Positions 1 through 10,783 of a stretch of 64,000 bases of DNA are shown piece by piece. A model generated the notes under the pieces. It was given only the letters and a program-made list of their open reading frames with translations. It made no database searches and was not told the DNA's origin. The stretch comes from Bremia lactucae. Lineage: Eukaryota > Oomycota > Peronosporomycetes > Peronosporales > Peronosporaceae. Position numbers and translations under genes: made by a program. The number at the start of each line of letters is the position of its first letter. The first letter of the stretch is position 1. Location: positions 90,156-154,155 of the forward strand of contig NC_090611.1 in assembly GCF_004359215.1 (NCBI RefSeq), written 5' to 3'.

Positions 1-303
1 ATCCAGTGTGCTTCCACGCGAGAAAATGACACCCTTGTTGCTCTCAAGCACGGTCTGCACGCGTGTGGCTACTGCCATCCAAGCCGAGCGCGTGCGTCCG
101 TAGCCCGCGGCCCATGGGAAGTCGCGGATCACTTCGCGCACAAGCAGCACGTCGTAGGCAGGCTTAAAGCGGAACAGACGCCTCTTGCTACCGGATGCAT
201 CATCGTCATCTTCGCCTTGGAAATCGTCCATGTCGTCACGCTGTTCCTCGGGCTCTTCCTGCTGCATCATCTCTGCATCTTCATCTTGCGACTCGCGCGT
301 CAT
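1..303 (-). CDS. N-terminal part of an unknown acidic protein (partial)
   Basis: The reverse strand reads an ATG at 303 and stays open for 101 codons to the window edge, so the 3' part lies outside. The first 45 residues are very acidic and Gln/Met rich (MTRESQDEDAEMMQQEE...). A basic segment then leads into FKPAYDVLLVREVIRDFPW, followed by GRTRSAWMAVATRVQ. This layout resembles the Myb/SANT-like DNA-binding module common in oomycete hypothetical proteins, in which a helix with conserved Trp follows an aliphatic start. The module assignment is an inference because most of the domain is missing. The gene is divergent from the UPF0489 gene that starts at 560, leaving a 256-bp shared upstream region. 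Confidence 0.6.
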   Translation of the reverse strand, partial: MTRESQDEDAEMMQQEEPEEQRDDMDDFQGEDDDDASGSKRRLFRFKPAYDVLLVREVIRDFPWAAGYGRTRSAWMAVATRVQTVLESNKGVIFSRGSTLD

Positions 304-559
304 TTTACGACAATTTTCACAGGGGCGGCAAAATTTGTATTCTCAACTTTTGCGATACTAAAATCAAGCAAACGCTATTTTTGAAGGCTTGGCCAACCGT
401 TTGAGCTGCACGGAGTATCTTTTACAATAAAACAGCTACGTAATCGTACTTACCTGCGCATTTTGAAGTTTCGGTGTAGCCATCCAGACTCGTACTTAGC
501 AAAAGACGGAATGAACTGAATAGTTACGATTAGGATCATTAGCTTTATCAGAAATTGAC

Positions 560-1957
560 ATGACGGTGCCCGTGATTGTCGTTGACGACCATCATCACTG
601 TCTGCCAGAGATACATTTGGTTAGTCAGACGATTGCACTTGGTTTGATATTATAAATGTACCTCTTTACTGATCGAAACGTCCTGCCTTAGGCTATCCGT
701 CAGCGTCGCTTGCCCTTCTCTCAAATTCACGTGCTACATGTAGACGCACATCCAGACTTGTCTTTTTCCGCTGCGACGAAAACTGACGTGATTTTCGAGC
801 CAGAGATTCTCTATGACAGACTGGACGAATCGGTTGCAGGAATTGCGGAATTCTTGATGCCATTGGTGTTTGCTGGACACGTGAATCAGATCACTTGGTT
901 GAAACCTTCATGGGCAAGACAGGTATACGCAGTTCTTTTTAAGTCGACAACGTATTGCTTAACTTTGACCGTAATGACTCTAGATGCCAATAGGGTCGTT
1001 CAAACAGCTTGCAGTAGGGAAGCGCTTGACGAACGGTTGGTACACAAGTGACTCATAAAGAAGAAAGACTGACTTGCGCGCAGGTGCAATGGGGGTGACA
1101 AGTGAGCTGCCTCATTTTGTAGAAGATGATCTTTACTGCTCTTTGGAGGAAATGGATTCATCGTCGACGAAAAAGTGGGACTTATTTGCCATCGAATTGA
1201 ATACATCGCATGAAGCTACTGCTATCGCGACTGAGGCGATCAAAACTGCTCGACAGAATTCAAGAGCATTTCTTCTCGACATTGATCTTGATTATTTCTC
1301 GACGTGGAACCCGTTTCGCAGAGGTGCTTTAAAGTAAAGATTTTAGTTTGTGGACTGCGTAATGAACATTGCTGCTGAATTTTGCTAGAACTAAACACAT
1401 ATATTGACGAGGCAGCAATAAAGACTGTGACGCAAGTATTCTCAACCGTACGCTACAAGCAAAGCTTACTTGATCTCATGCAAGCGAAGCAACGAGAATT
1501 TGAAAGAAAAGTTTTCTGCCAGCTTATGAAACGGCTCGAGGCAGCTGATGCAATGGAATTGGCATCAAAACGCACTTCAGAATGGACACAAATCGTTCAA
1601 GAGCTGATTCCACTGTATGCTCACGATGTCAATGCCAATGACATATTTAAAGACTTGTTTCAAATTCTCGAGCAATATCGCGATCAGAAAGAGGTTCGAC
1701 ATGAAATTTGGACTGCGGGTCCATTTCTTGACTTGCCCAGCCACGAAACCTCATTGGAAGAAATTATAAGCATGGTAAGCGAGCTCGAGCAATTTCTTCG
1801 AACGAGCGCACTCGACGCTCCTGCAATCGTGACGATTGCCAAGTCCACGGGAGATAAATTTTTGCCGCCACATCAGGTTAATTTCGTATTAACTTGTGTC
1901 CTTGAAATGCTTGCGAGAACTTATGGTGAATTGTCGACAAAGTCGACTTCGGTGTAG
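560..1957 (+). CDS. UPF0489 family protein (C5orf22-like)
   Basis: I read five exons: 560-619, 692-922, 984-1035, 1084-1323 and 1389-1957, giving about 383 aa. Introns are 48-72 bp with GT..AG ends and consistent phases. The protein opens MTVPVIVVDDHHHCLPEIHL, continues into ILHVDAHPDL-like HVLHVDAHPDLSF, then WLKPSWARQ, and LLDIDLDYFSTWNPF; all are hallmark motifs of the UPF0489 family (human C5orf22). The HVDAHPD and DIDLDYF motifs recall metal-dependent arginase/deacetylase-like folds, but the biochemical role of the family is not established. The downstream half is helical with no recognised domain. The start was chosen because it gives the conserved VVDDHHH N-terminus. Exon 4/5 joining (G|AA) is the least certain junction. 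Confidence 0.85.
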
Positions 1958-2083
1958 TATTTAACATTATGAATAATACAACCACAATTGTCAAATTTAG
2001 GTGGTCGTATTATCTTTGTGATGTTCTTACACCAATCCGAACGTAAATACCTAAATTTCATGAACACATTTTCGTGTGACCGG

Positions 2084-2788
2084 ATGAACGTCGCGCTTCC
2101 AAGCATTGCTCAGTTTGGGCTCGTGTTCCCCGGCCGCCCTGTCATCACTGACTTTCGGTCGGTACATTCAGATGACACGTGGCATTTTCAATGTAAACTT
2201 ATCGTCAAATATCTGCTACTCTAATCCTCATTCATCGATAGGGAAATTGGACCGGCGCATTACGTAGTAGACATTATTGAGCCAACGCAAGTGACGGACC
2301 TCACTTTCTTCCTGCTTCCTAGCTCTCCTGTTCCGCTGGGTTTTGGAGGTGAGTTACTGCCGCTATCAAGTATAAATTATCGTCTGGTTTTGGTTAATAC
2401 TTTGGCAATAGCCGTTCTATACTTTGCTGTGCCTGCTTTACAAAATTGGCAGTTGCTGGGAACAGTTTTCGCTGAAAAGCCCAGTGCAATATTTCGAACA
2501 ACCTGGCCCACGCATCCAGATGTAGCAGGCCAGCCCGTGCTGCAGCTTGGTGTCTCCGTTGAGAGCTTGGACAATATCAAAAATTTAGGTATTGAAGCCA
2601 GCGGATTAGAAGAGCGCAAGGCATTTGCGCTCAAAATTGCTCAAGATTTATTTAATTACCTCAGCTCCTTCTCCAGTAGTATTGACCAAGGTTGGATGAC
2701 AATCCCTACCAATTTATTGGATAAGTGGATGGAGCGCTTTGAGGCAAAGTACCGACGGGACCCCAATTTTATGATGAAAAGTCAGTAG
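2084..2788 (+). CDS. Hikeshi/OPI10 family Hsp70 nuclear import carrier
   Basis: Three exons, 2084-2157, 2242-2348 and 2412-2788, give about 185 aa, close to the 197 aa of human Hikeshi. Conserved stretches appear in order: FGLVFPGRPVITDF, then HYVVDIIEP.QVTDLTFFLL, GFGAVLYF, NWQLLGTVFAEKPSAIFR, LQLGVSVESLD, and the C-terminal FNYLSSF ... LLDKWMERFEAKYRRDPNF. In the family, this protein carries Hsp70 into the nucleus during heat stress and binds FG nucleoporins. The second intron is 63 bp and has no stop in frame, so an unspliced reading would insert an unrelated 21-residue segment. An in-frame upstream ATG at 2060 would add eight residues; I prefer 2084 because it fits the family N-terminus better. 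The gene begins only 126 bp after the UPF0489 stop, on the same strand. Confidence 0.9.
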
Positions 2789-4986
2789 AGAGAGCTAAAA
2801 TATGTTTTGTAGGGCATGATACAGCAATAAACTAAAGACGATGCCTTTTCCGATAAAAGATACCTTTAGCCTTCGGCGAAGTTTTCATAAGCAACCAGAT
2901 AGGGTAACGCAAGTTTTCAAATAAAGAGGCAAAGCGTGTTGTGAAAGCACTACAGTTTTTTCTTTATACGCAGGTTTTTACCATCGCGTAAGTGGCCCAA
3001 TCTTATGACGCCCATGAACTGATATGCTATTTTTTCAAGTATTCTATACTGCAACGTCGAAGTTTTGTCAATCAGTTCCAGTGTTTCAGGGACTGTCTTA
3101 GAGAATCATGTATATCTAATAGTTAAGGGCTTATTTTATTTGACATATATTCTATAAATAACTTGAGATACTTCTATCGCCTTTTAACATTTTAACGAGT
3201 TATTTGAGTGTTTTGCGACGTTTTTTATTTATAGAAAATGGAATTATAATTAAATTAACAACTTAATCTGGTAGGCTCGTCAGGCTAGCAAAAATAGTTT
3301 ACAACTCACTGGGGCCGTCTCATATAATTTTAGTATCTAAGAAGGCAGAAAAATGGTAAATCCATTCCTAAATAAGATCTAAGAGAGAGGGTCGGGTTTC
3401 GCGAAAAGGGTTGCCAAAATATTAGTGCCCGAAGTAAAAACGTGTCTTACGAATGTAAAATACTTGTAGCGTCATCACAGATACTAAATGAGAATTTATA
3501 AGTATTTTGCAAGCGGAAGAGGTAGAAATTTACAACTATAGTTAGTATTAACGAATTGCAAATCATAAGTAATAATCAAAATCAAAAGTGATAGGTTTTT
3601 AAGAGCGTGCCAATGCTGCTATCATTGTCAATGTTAATGCCGTAATAATTCTGTTTTAAAATGAACCTTAAATACTTAAGTAGGATTTACAAATCGTTTT
3701 GTATTCGCCGCTAGGTAATTTAGCTCGACATCCTCAAGGTCTAGAATTACTGGATTTGTCTGATTGTTGCAATTGAATCTGTTTTTACTCGCTAAATTAA
3801 TACATGTAAGCGTCGTCTCAGTAAATGCCTGAAATAGGCCTTTTCGTTGGTGCTATTTATGTACCAAAATCCAGACCGCCGATTATCTAACGACTTCCGG
3901 AAAATTGCTCTGGATCATCATCTTTCTGTAAAGCTAAGATAAACCGATAGAGCCGGTCTCAATGAAGGACACGTTTTTTTATTAAAAATGTCATCCCACT
4001 TTTGACTCCAGCAATTTCGACGGCACCTTACAGAGCATTTTAAACTTCTGCTTGGAAATTGTCACAGGCACAAATTCTTTCTAGCGGAAATCAAATCTGT
4101 CCACTTTTTTACAGTCTGATCATGAGCTGCTAACCTAATTTTCTGTAAAAGAAGTTACAAAGCTTACGCAATCGCTTATTTACAAATCGCCTTTTGATGG
4201 AGACGCCCCCTTTTAAAGGTGCTTCGGTGCACAAAAGGTGTCTAAGTAATCTTATGTATCGTCGCACCCTAGTGGTTTCGCGCCTCTTGATGTTAGCAAA
4301 CACCGACCCGGCAGATGTATGTCGTTCATAATAATTGTGGCTCACATTTACAAACGAATCTCGGATACAAAAGCGTTTCAGCCCGGATATAGTTTTTAAA
4401 TATTTTTAGGGAAAGACGACAATCATTTTATCTATTATAGGTGCATGTAGCTCCTGTCGGCTGACAAGACAAGATTACCAACGGCAAGTTGCAACGCTAT
4501 GATTTTGCCAAATTGTCTTATTCTGCCACGCTTAGATCGTATGTCGTAATTTGACGAAGCCTTCTGCGATCAAAGGAAAGCACCATGGATACAAACTGTA
4601 TCAGTTTCTGTAGCCGTTTTGCCATGGACGAAAGACGCACTATAAAGTTCGAGCGCTCTATGCCTGCAACGATACTAAAAAGAGCAACGCTCTTGCATTA
4701 CTATGAGCCCTTCAACCACCTGGATTTGCCTTATACCGCGGCGTGTAGGAGCGAGTTCGTCAAATAAGACAAATCCATTGCGACACCAACGGTAAGACCA
4801 CAAATAGTAAGGCGACTTTTTTCTATGTGACCACAGTCAAGCCAGCTGGGAACTTTTATACACGGACGTCTGCTCGTCTGGAAATGTTAGATAACTGACG
4901 CTACCGCTGCGCCTGTGGCACTGAAGTTCATTTCACTAATTGGACAGTTCGAAATAGTTGACACCTCTCAACTACACAACTGAAAC
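2789..4986. other. AT-rich spacer without a recognisable gene
   Basis: About 2.2 kb with no ORF that resembles a protein, no clear LTR and no repeat shared with the rest of the window. Small ORFs near 4130-4345 (-) and 4585-4767 (+) have low-complexity or unfamiliar translations and no supporting context. The last few hundred bases are the upstream region of the tyrosinase gene. Confidence 0.5.
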
Positions 4987-6669
4987 ATGAAGCTGATGTG
5001 GTTAGTGAGTCTTAGCCTTGTGGCACTAGTCTCACGACTCAGTGAAGGTCAGACGTGTGGGCCTCGACTCCGCAAGGACTGGAATGCTCTCACAGAGGCT
5101 GAAAAAACGACGTACCGAGGCGCCATTGCGGCTGCCATGGATTCGGGCGAGTACGCCAAATTCATCGAGATGCACACCGAGATGATGTCGGAGCGAGAAG
5201 CCCATCGACAGTGCATGTTTATCTACTGGCACCGCTACATCTTGACTGCGTTCGAAAACATGCTACGAGGCCAAGGCGGGGACTTTGCGTGCGTGACGGT
5301 GCCGTACTTTAATTGGATTACCGGCAGTGCTCGTTTCACCGCTGGGTCGTGTTCCTCTTTTGGCGATTGCCTCTCGATCGCCACGGAGCTGGGTGGGTGG
5401 ACGAGTGGCGTTACGCGCACCTTGTCTATCAATGGCGTGAGCAACACTGGTCGTTGTGTCAACCTACCGCCGCTCGACCATTTTTGCCAACTAACCTCCT
5501 CGGCACCAAGTGCCTGTGCCAGGTGCGTCCCACGGAGTAATTGGGGTACAGTCCGCTTGCCGGCATCGACGAGTTACGCGGCAATTCGTAACCAAGTTTT
5601 AAGTGGTCGAAATATCGGGGAAATGTCGTCGTCAGTTGAGCAAGGATGTCACAATAATATTCACGCAAATATGGGCAGCACCATGGGAACGTTCGCCGCC
5701 CCTGCGGACCCATTGTTCTGGTCTCACCACGCCATGGTCGATAATCTGCACGTCATTTTCCATCGCTGTCGCGTCGGAACCGCTCGTATGACGTTTGCAC
5801 AAAAAGCCGCGAATCCTGTCGCATGGCAGTCGTGTGCTCGTCGGAATTCGAATGTTAATTTTGAACCAACCGACGTGGTAATGATACGAACGGGCCTGCG
5901 TGGGAATAATCCAATTCCTGCGTCGACTGACCCGGTGGTTGGTCGATATTTTGCTGGATTGCCTAACCAGTATGCGGGTTTAATGGATACTCGGGACTTG
6001 GGCGTCCATAGCTACGGGTACGAAATTAGTGGCCAATTGGCTTCTTTGTTTACTCAATGTGATGCTTCTCCGACATCCCGACGGATGGAAGAAACAAACG
6101 CGAGCACCCCGCATGCCAATTGTGGCGCCGGACCTGACTACGCGGCGCTTAACAACTTCCCCGAGACGGATTTTAATGGCCAGGAAGACGATCATCAGGA
6201 CGTTGTGGTTATTGATAATTTGGGGAATCCCGTATCGCCAGACACTCCCAAGGATGACTATATTTCGGACGATTCTGCCAAGAAAGTCGTCTCGTGGTAT
6301 GATCAGACTTTGGACGCAATGGGCGGCGACTCGCCCGAGAATATGGTTGATCTTGAACGCCAAGCGTGTATGTTTGAGCACATTTGCTTGGGTGGGACCC
6401 AAGATTTCTCACCAGAGTTCAAGGAGCTTTGGAAGGTCAAGGAACCACGTTGTAAAACTATCGTGGATGCCATTTCCAATGGCTCCCAGACGATACAGTA
6501 CGAAGCATGGCGTGAGGACATGGAATTAGCTTTTGGATGCCCCGAGCCAACAAACGATATGTCTTCAAATTCAGGCTCGGACGGCTCGTCCCAATCTAGT
6601 AAGTGTGGCTTTCTACATGCTAACAATACGATTCAGCTTGACGAACCCGAGGTTAATATACTCGGGTAG
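4987..6669 (+). CDS. Secreted tyrosinase-like copper protein
   Basis: A single-exon 560-aa protein. Residues 1-22 form a signal peptide (basic start, then LVSLSLVALVSRLSEGQ). The tyrosinase copper-binding domain follows. CuA ligands are likely His63 (EMHTEM), His73 (REAHRQC) and His82 (YWHRYIL). CuB has the HNNIH pair, His222 and His226, then the DPLFWSHHAMVD segment around His247/248. Family members oxidise monophenols or diphenols to quinones; secretion suggests an extracellular or wall-associated role. Several cysteines between CuA and CuB suggest disulfides. The C-terminal 200 residues carry acidic, Ser-rich and Cys-containing sequence and may act as a C-terminal lid, as in fungal tyrosinases, or as a linker. 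Activity cannot be judged from sequence, and the protein could be a catechol oxidase. Confidence 0.9.
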   Translation: MKLMWLVSLSLVALVSRLSEGQTCGPRLRKDWNALTEAEKTTYRGAIAAAMDSGEYAKFIEMHTEMMSEREAHRQCMFIYWHRYILTAFENMLRGQGGDFACVTVPYFNWITGSARFTAGSCSSFGDCLSIATELGGWTSGVTRTLSINGVSNTGRCVNLPPLDHFCQLTSSAPSACARCVPRSNWGTVRLPASTSYAAIRNQVLSGRNIGEMSSSVEQGCHNNIHANMGSTMGTFAAPADPLFWSHHAMVDNLHVIFHRCRVGTARMTFAQKAANPVAWQSCARRNSNVNFEPTDVVMIRTGLRGNNPIPASTDPVVGRYFAGLPNQYAGLMDTRDLGVHSYGYEISGQLASLFTQCDASPTSRRMEETNASTPHANCGAGPDYAALNNFPETDFNGQEDDHQDVVVIDNLGNPVSPDTPKDDYISDDSAKKVVSWYDQTLDAMGGDSPENMVDLERQACMFEHICLGGTQDFSPEFKELWKVKEPRCKTIVDAISNGSQTIQYEAWREDMELAFGCPEPTNDMSSNSGSDGSSQSSKCGFLHANNTIQLDEPEVNILG

Positions 6670-7144
6670 AAAGAGCTTGAGTTAGGTATTTAGCGTTGCT
6701 TCCTGCTGCTATAAAGCTTTTGCACTGGGTTAGATTATAACAATTCGAGGTCGATATGTACAAATAAATTGCAATTTTTGTGTGCCATTGTAAGTTGCAT
6801 TGCTAAGCATACATATGAAAAAAAAGAGCAACGCAATTTTTCTAAAGCAACAAGTCGATCGTTTCTGCAAAAATATTTTTGTAAGTAATCGCTACGCTAC
6901 AGACGGATACTTGAGCACGGGGCTACAAAGAAGGACTGTAAGGTTATAGAGTGAGTAAATTGAAGATTATCTGATCGGGAGCGTCTAATTGACAGCAGCT
7001 GGTCCGACTCTTTCTTCGAAAGCAAAGAGTAGGACTTTAGAAAACGTTCTTTTTAATAAGTCATTACATCGCGCATCATCGGGAATGGGACATTGCTTCC
7101 TGTTAAGTCAATGTCGCTGCATAGGCCTCGCACTACTTCAAGCA
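6670..7144. other. Spacer between tyrosinase gene and repeat block
   Basis: The 3' flank of the tyrosinase gene, AT-rich, with poly-A-like runs near 6818 that could serve transcript ends. I see no gene here. Host sequence passes into copia LTR-like sequence at roughly 7145. Confidence 0.4.
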
Positions 7145-7262
7145 CAGCGAGAAAATAGAGTAAATTAGGTCCTAACTTCGCTACTCTTTTGTGACTTCTA
7201 AGCCTACCCCTCTTGATCTTTCTTAGTCGTCAGCGCTTATATATATCTAATACCCCCCCCCC
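7145..7262 (-). repeat. Copia LTR remnant (left piece)
   Basis: This stretch matches 20885-20980 with small differences: both carry AATTAGGTCC, then CTTGATC(T/C)TTCTTAGT, then GTCAGCGCTTA. The right-hand copy flanks a copia gag start, so the left copy is probably the 3' LTR piece of the same reverse-strand element, split by element A1. A run of ten C residues lies at the junction with A1. Confidence 0.5.
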
Positions 7263-7768
7263 TCTTTAACGGGTGTTGTTACATAAGTATTATTTTCTAT
7301 AAGAGAACTAATTAATATTCTAACTTATGAGAGGAAATAAGTAAATAAGTACAATTTATTATCTTGTTGATTTTGACTAAATCGTTCCAATATTACCAAA
7401 TATGGTAGTATTGACGCAATAAGACGAAGTTCTATTGATTTGTTAATTTGAGTTTAGATAAACCCGCCAATCGGATAAAGACGCGATTGCACGGTGCGCA
7501 AGTAGGCGCGATATATAGACTGTTATTAATATAATAAAGTTAGAAGTAGATAGAAGATCGTTACAAAGGAACTTAATATACTTGTACAATTTTACTTTTC
7601 TCTATTCTAAAGCCTTAGAATTTACTTTTAGTAGCTAAGGCTTCTTAGCTAGTTAGAACATCTCTCTGCACGTCGTGTACGTGATGTAGTCAAAGCGCCG
7701 CACCTCACTGTAATCAGTGTAGGCTGACTACTACAGTTATCAGTATTAGCAGAGGGTGTCCCATTACA
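7263..7768 (+). repeat. LTR family A, 5' copy of A1
   Basis: Begins near TTAACGGGTGTTGTTACATAAG (degraded from TGTAACGGGGTGT at 18572) and ends CCCATTACA. It shares the TATTTTCTATAAGAG block, the AATATTACCAAAT block and the GGTGCGCAAG.AGGCGC block with the other family A LTRs at 18572, 22425 (-), 49557 (-) and 53445. Confidence 0.8.
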
Positions 7769-7770
7769 CC

Positions 7771-7780
7771 TGGTAGCACT
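7771..7780 (+). other. Primer-binding site of element A1
   Basis: TGGTAGCACT begins two bases after the LTR end. The same ten bases, or one-mismatch versions, follow the 5' LTR of elements B1, B2, C and D, so all appear primed by one host tRNA whose 3' end would read AGTGCTACCA. I cannot name that tRNA from the window. Confidence 0.7.
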
Positions 7781-7819
7781 TCGTAGTCCGTTCAACGGCC
7801 CACGCACGTTCAATCCAAC

Positions 7820-9290
7820 ATGGACATGTTAGCTGATGAAGGAGGAGCTTTCAAGCCCCTCAAGAAAGCTATCTCGCAAAGTGTGAAAGGCTCGCTCGTT
7901 TAAGTAATTTTTAATGGAGAGCGATCGAGCACATGATTTGGGTCGTAAGTGGGCAAGCCGTAAACGCAGTGTTGTTCGCTCTACAAGAGACGAGCAACTT
8001 GCGGCTATAGCCGAGTTCATACAGCATGAACATGACGGAGCCCAAGAATAAATAAGCCTTGCTTCACCAGCAAGGCTATCAGCACGCGAAGTTTTAAGAG
8101 AACAGGGTGCTCAACAGTTAGAACTGTTAAGACAGCAGCATTTACATGCTGCTAGCGGGCCGACGCTTCCACGCCGACCCGAAGCTTAATGAGAGAAATC
8201 TCTAAGTTTAAAGCAGTCGAAGGCGACTACCTTTAAAGATGGTTCGTCGAACTAGACGATGCCATTGAAGCTCGCCGCATCAATGATGATGCGACGAAAG
8301 TGAAATTTGGCATGTCGGACTGCCAAATCTTAGGGCTCAAGCCTTACGACCCATTGGTTCTTACGTCGTATGAGGTCTTTAAGGCCCGGCTCAGGCAAAC
8401 ACTTGAGCCGTTACGTGCCGAATAAAGGCTCGAGCCGAGCTCCTGAGTTTGAAGCAGGGCAAGCCTGATCTTCACGCTTTTGCCCAATACACACGATACC
8501 TTGTCATTGTATCGTGAGTCATCCAATAGATGAAAAAAACAAAGGTAGATGTGTTTATAAAAGGTCTTGCAGACGGTTCTATTCGAACTAGAGACGCTAA
8601 CAAGCAATTTCCATAGCGGAACAGAAAGACTTCAGCCTGAACAGGCTTCGCCCACTCTGGAGCTTGTCGTCCTCCGAGGCGGCAACGGATGTCCAGGACC
8701 TATGGACCTTTCGTATGAAGAGAGCGAGAAAAAGCAAAAGATTGCAAAAAACAACCGCTGTCAAAAGACGGGCCGCCACGCTTATGAATGTAGTGCCCCA
8801 CGCTTAGTGCCTAGAAACATGAGTGAAGTAATCGACATCCCGCTAGGAAAAGCGGAGGGCGCGGATCCGACGCTGTTGCGAAATCGCAACGGCGAGGCGG
8901 ATCGTCAAAAAACGGTCGGGTCGGTAGGTGCGAAGTGCCCTACTGCTCCAACAGCGTCAAAAGAATTTGCAGGTCTTTTGACGAATGTTGCTCATCACAC
9001 ACAAACATGGTGTGTAACTGCACCAGGTGATGAGGTTTACCTCATCACCTTGAAAGGTATAGTGGCAAAATAATTGGCACTAAAGTCCCTAGTCGACTGT
9101 GGGGCGTCGAAAATTCTCATTCGACTCCATTCGCCAAAAGATCGCAGACTCAATTTTTGATCGCGATATCCGTCAAACGAGGATGACAGTTCGCCTAGCA
9201 ACAAGCGCAATTTTGACCGGGATAGGTTTCTCAAAAGCACGATCTATGAAGAACTTCAAGGGCTGAAACTCGTTCCTATGAATTGGCCAA
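7820..9290 (+). pseudogene. gag-protease remnant of element A1
   Basis: ATG at 7820 opens MDMLADEGG, matching the gag start of element C at 42148 (MDMLDDSGN). Stops and frameshifts follow. A zinc-knuckle relic is visible near 8755-8810 (RCQKTGRHAYECSAPR, first Cys lost), matching the intact knuckle of C. Near 9085-9130 the aspartic protease core is present as LVDCGASK, with Cys in place of the usual Ser/Thr at the second position, as in element C. The reading then decays before the B1 insertion. Not functional as it stands. Confidence 0.75.
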
Positions 9291-9402
9291 ATTGCTGACG
9301 TTTCCTCAATTTGAAGCATTGATTTGATTTAATAATGTGCGAGGGTTCTGGAAGAGACTTGGTTTTCTTTCCAACGCAGATCTGTTATAGTAAAGAAACG
9401 AT

Positions 9403-9885
9403 TCGTAGCGGAGCTACTTCGCTCCTAAAGTCAGAAGAAGACTTTTCGATTCATAGAACTTCATAATACTATAGAACTAATGGGTTTAGCAACTTAGGGC
9501 GTCGTACAAGCTATTAAAGCTTAATTAATCTTAGTTCAAGAGTTTCAGGGGTTCGTAGAACCAAGTGGCAACTAGTGCCGACATTATATACCTTAGAAAG
9601 GCTTCTATCTCTTACAGATCAATGCGCAAGCCATAGGACAGCACTTAACGCGTTAAGATAAAAAGGGAAAATCTGCACTTTATTTAATTATACAATCTTA
9701 TACCTTACCCTAGCTAATTTAAAATAGTGGTCGCCGCCAGATAAAAATTTGGCGGCGACCACATTTGTTACCCGTAATAAATGGGATTTAAGTAATTAAC
9801 TATTTTAGAATACCATATAAGGGTACATTCCGCACAAGGTGAATGTACCACAACAACGGTTCTCCAACCAATGTGTATCATTACA
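9403..9885 (-). repeat. LTR family B, 3' copy of B1
   Basis: On the minus strand it begins TGTAATGATACACATTGG and ends near GAAGTAGCTCCGCTACGA. The GTGGTCGCCGCCA block and the GAGCGA.GTAGCTCCGCTA end are shared with the LTRs at 16445, 45123, 45476, 48366 and 49204. Confidence 0.85.
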
Positions 9886-9996
9886 CCCTCCCCCATCAGA
9901 CTTTTGACACTGAGTGACGACATTTGCTTCATTTGCTCTTTGAGGTTGGATCCTAAACAGCTGACTGTTCGGTTGTGTTTTTCTTTTCTTTGTCCC

Positions 9997-10758
9997 ATGA
10001 CAATCGAGCGTGAGTCACAGACTCTTAGCACCTTCCTCGAGGATGTGGGAATGGTAGACTTTAAAAGACACACTCCATCAGAGGATGAGGAACAAGAGCG
10101 TCGCTGTTCCACGGCTTCTCCTCCGGACAAACGTCGGTGGGACACTGATGGCTTAACTGAATTGAGCAGAAGACAGGACCCTGAGTCCAACATCATTACG
10201 AATCCGATGAAGAGCATGAGCGGGCAATCCTCATAGAAGAACAAGCTCGTCGTCGAGCTGCCGAGATAGCGATAGCTAAAGCTCATAGTAAATATAGATT
10301 CACTCCGCTACTTTGGAAGAGCGTCTCAAAGCGATCGCGGGTCACAGTTTGGCAATCTGGACCTCCGGTGACCTGGCTAGGACGCCGGAGGAGCTAGCTG
10401 CTCGCGACACTCTTCATGAGCGATACCTTACGCCAATAATAATGACGCGAGGTCAGTATCTGACGCGTTAAAGTGATCAAGCCCGTGGGGCTTTGGTGAC
10501 CTCAATGAGGGAAATTCCGATCGTTAAGCGAAAACGAAATCTCAATTTAGAACTGGGTCCACGGGCCCACCACTTACCTCCACAATATTTAGAATATTAG
10601 AGAGTCTGCGGATGTGGCTGATGTTCGTTTGGAACGGAAGCTTCGCTTCGATTTCGCCAAGCTTAAAATTAAAGGCCAGTTACGTTCGGCATTATGTCAT
10701 AAATCGAAGAAAGGTCAAGCCGATGTACCAGTGCTTCGGTTGACCGTGCAACCATAGA
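9997..10758 (+). pseudogene. Opposite-strand accessory ORF of element B1 (aORF-B)
   Basis: The plus strand, opposite to B1 gag-pol, reads a coherent protein from ATG 9997 (MTIERESQTLSTFLEDVG) through an acidic segment TPSEDEEQE, then after a frameshift near 10204 an Arg/Ala-rich helix EEHERAILIEEQARRRAAE. After a second shift near 10310 it reads ATLEERLKAIAGHSLAIWTS and DTLHERYLTPIIMTRGQYL. A TAA at 10469 is followed in the same frame by further coding-like sequence (DQARGALVTSMREIPIVKRK), and a last segment with RLERKLRFDFAKLKIKGQ ends at a stop at 10758. It sits between the chromodomain and the 3' LTR and converges with pol. I recognise no domain. It could be read as chance, but the charge pattern and helix periodicity argue for a decayed gene. 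Confidence 0.5.
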
Positions 10759-10783
10759 TCGAAGCCGCACTGAGGTTGTAGAT

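Noticed and set aside
4130..4767. Small ORFs in the 2.2-kb spacer
   Set aside because: No start context, family resemblance or conserved neighbour; composition looks random.
5980..6402. Minus-strand ORF opposite tyrosinase
   Set aside because: Shadow of a well-supported gene with no recognisable features.
7249..7263. Target-site duplication for A1
   Set aside because: The C-run on the left has no counterpart after 19064 (CATGCC), so no duplication can be claimed.
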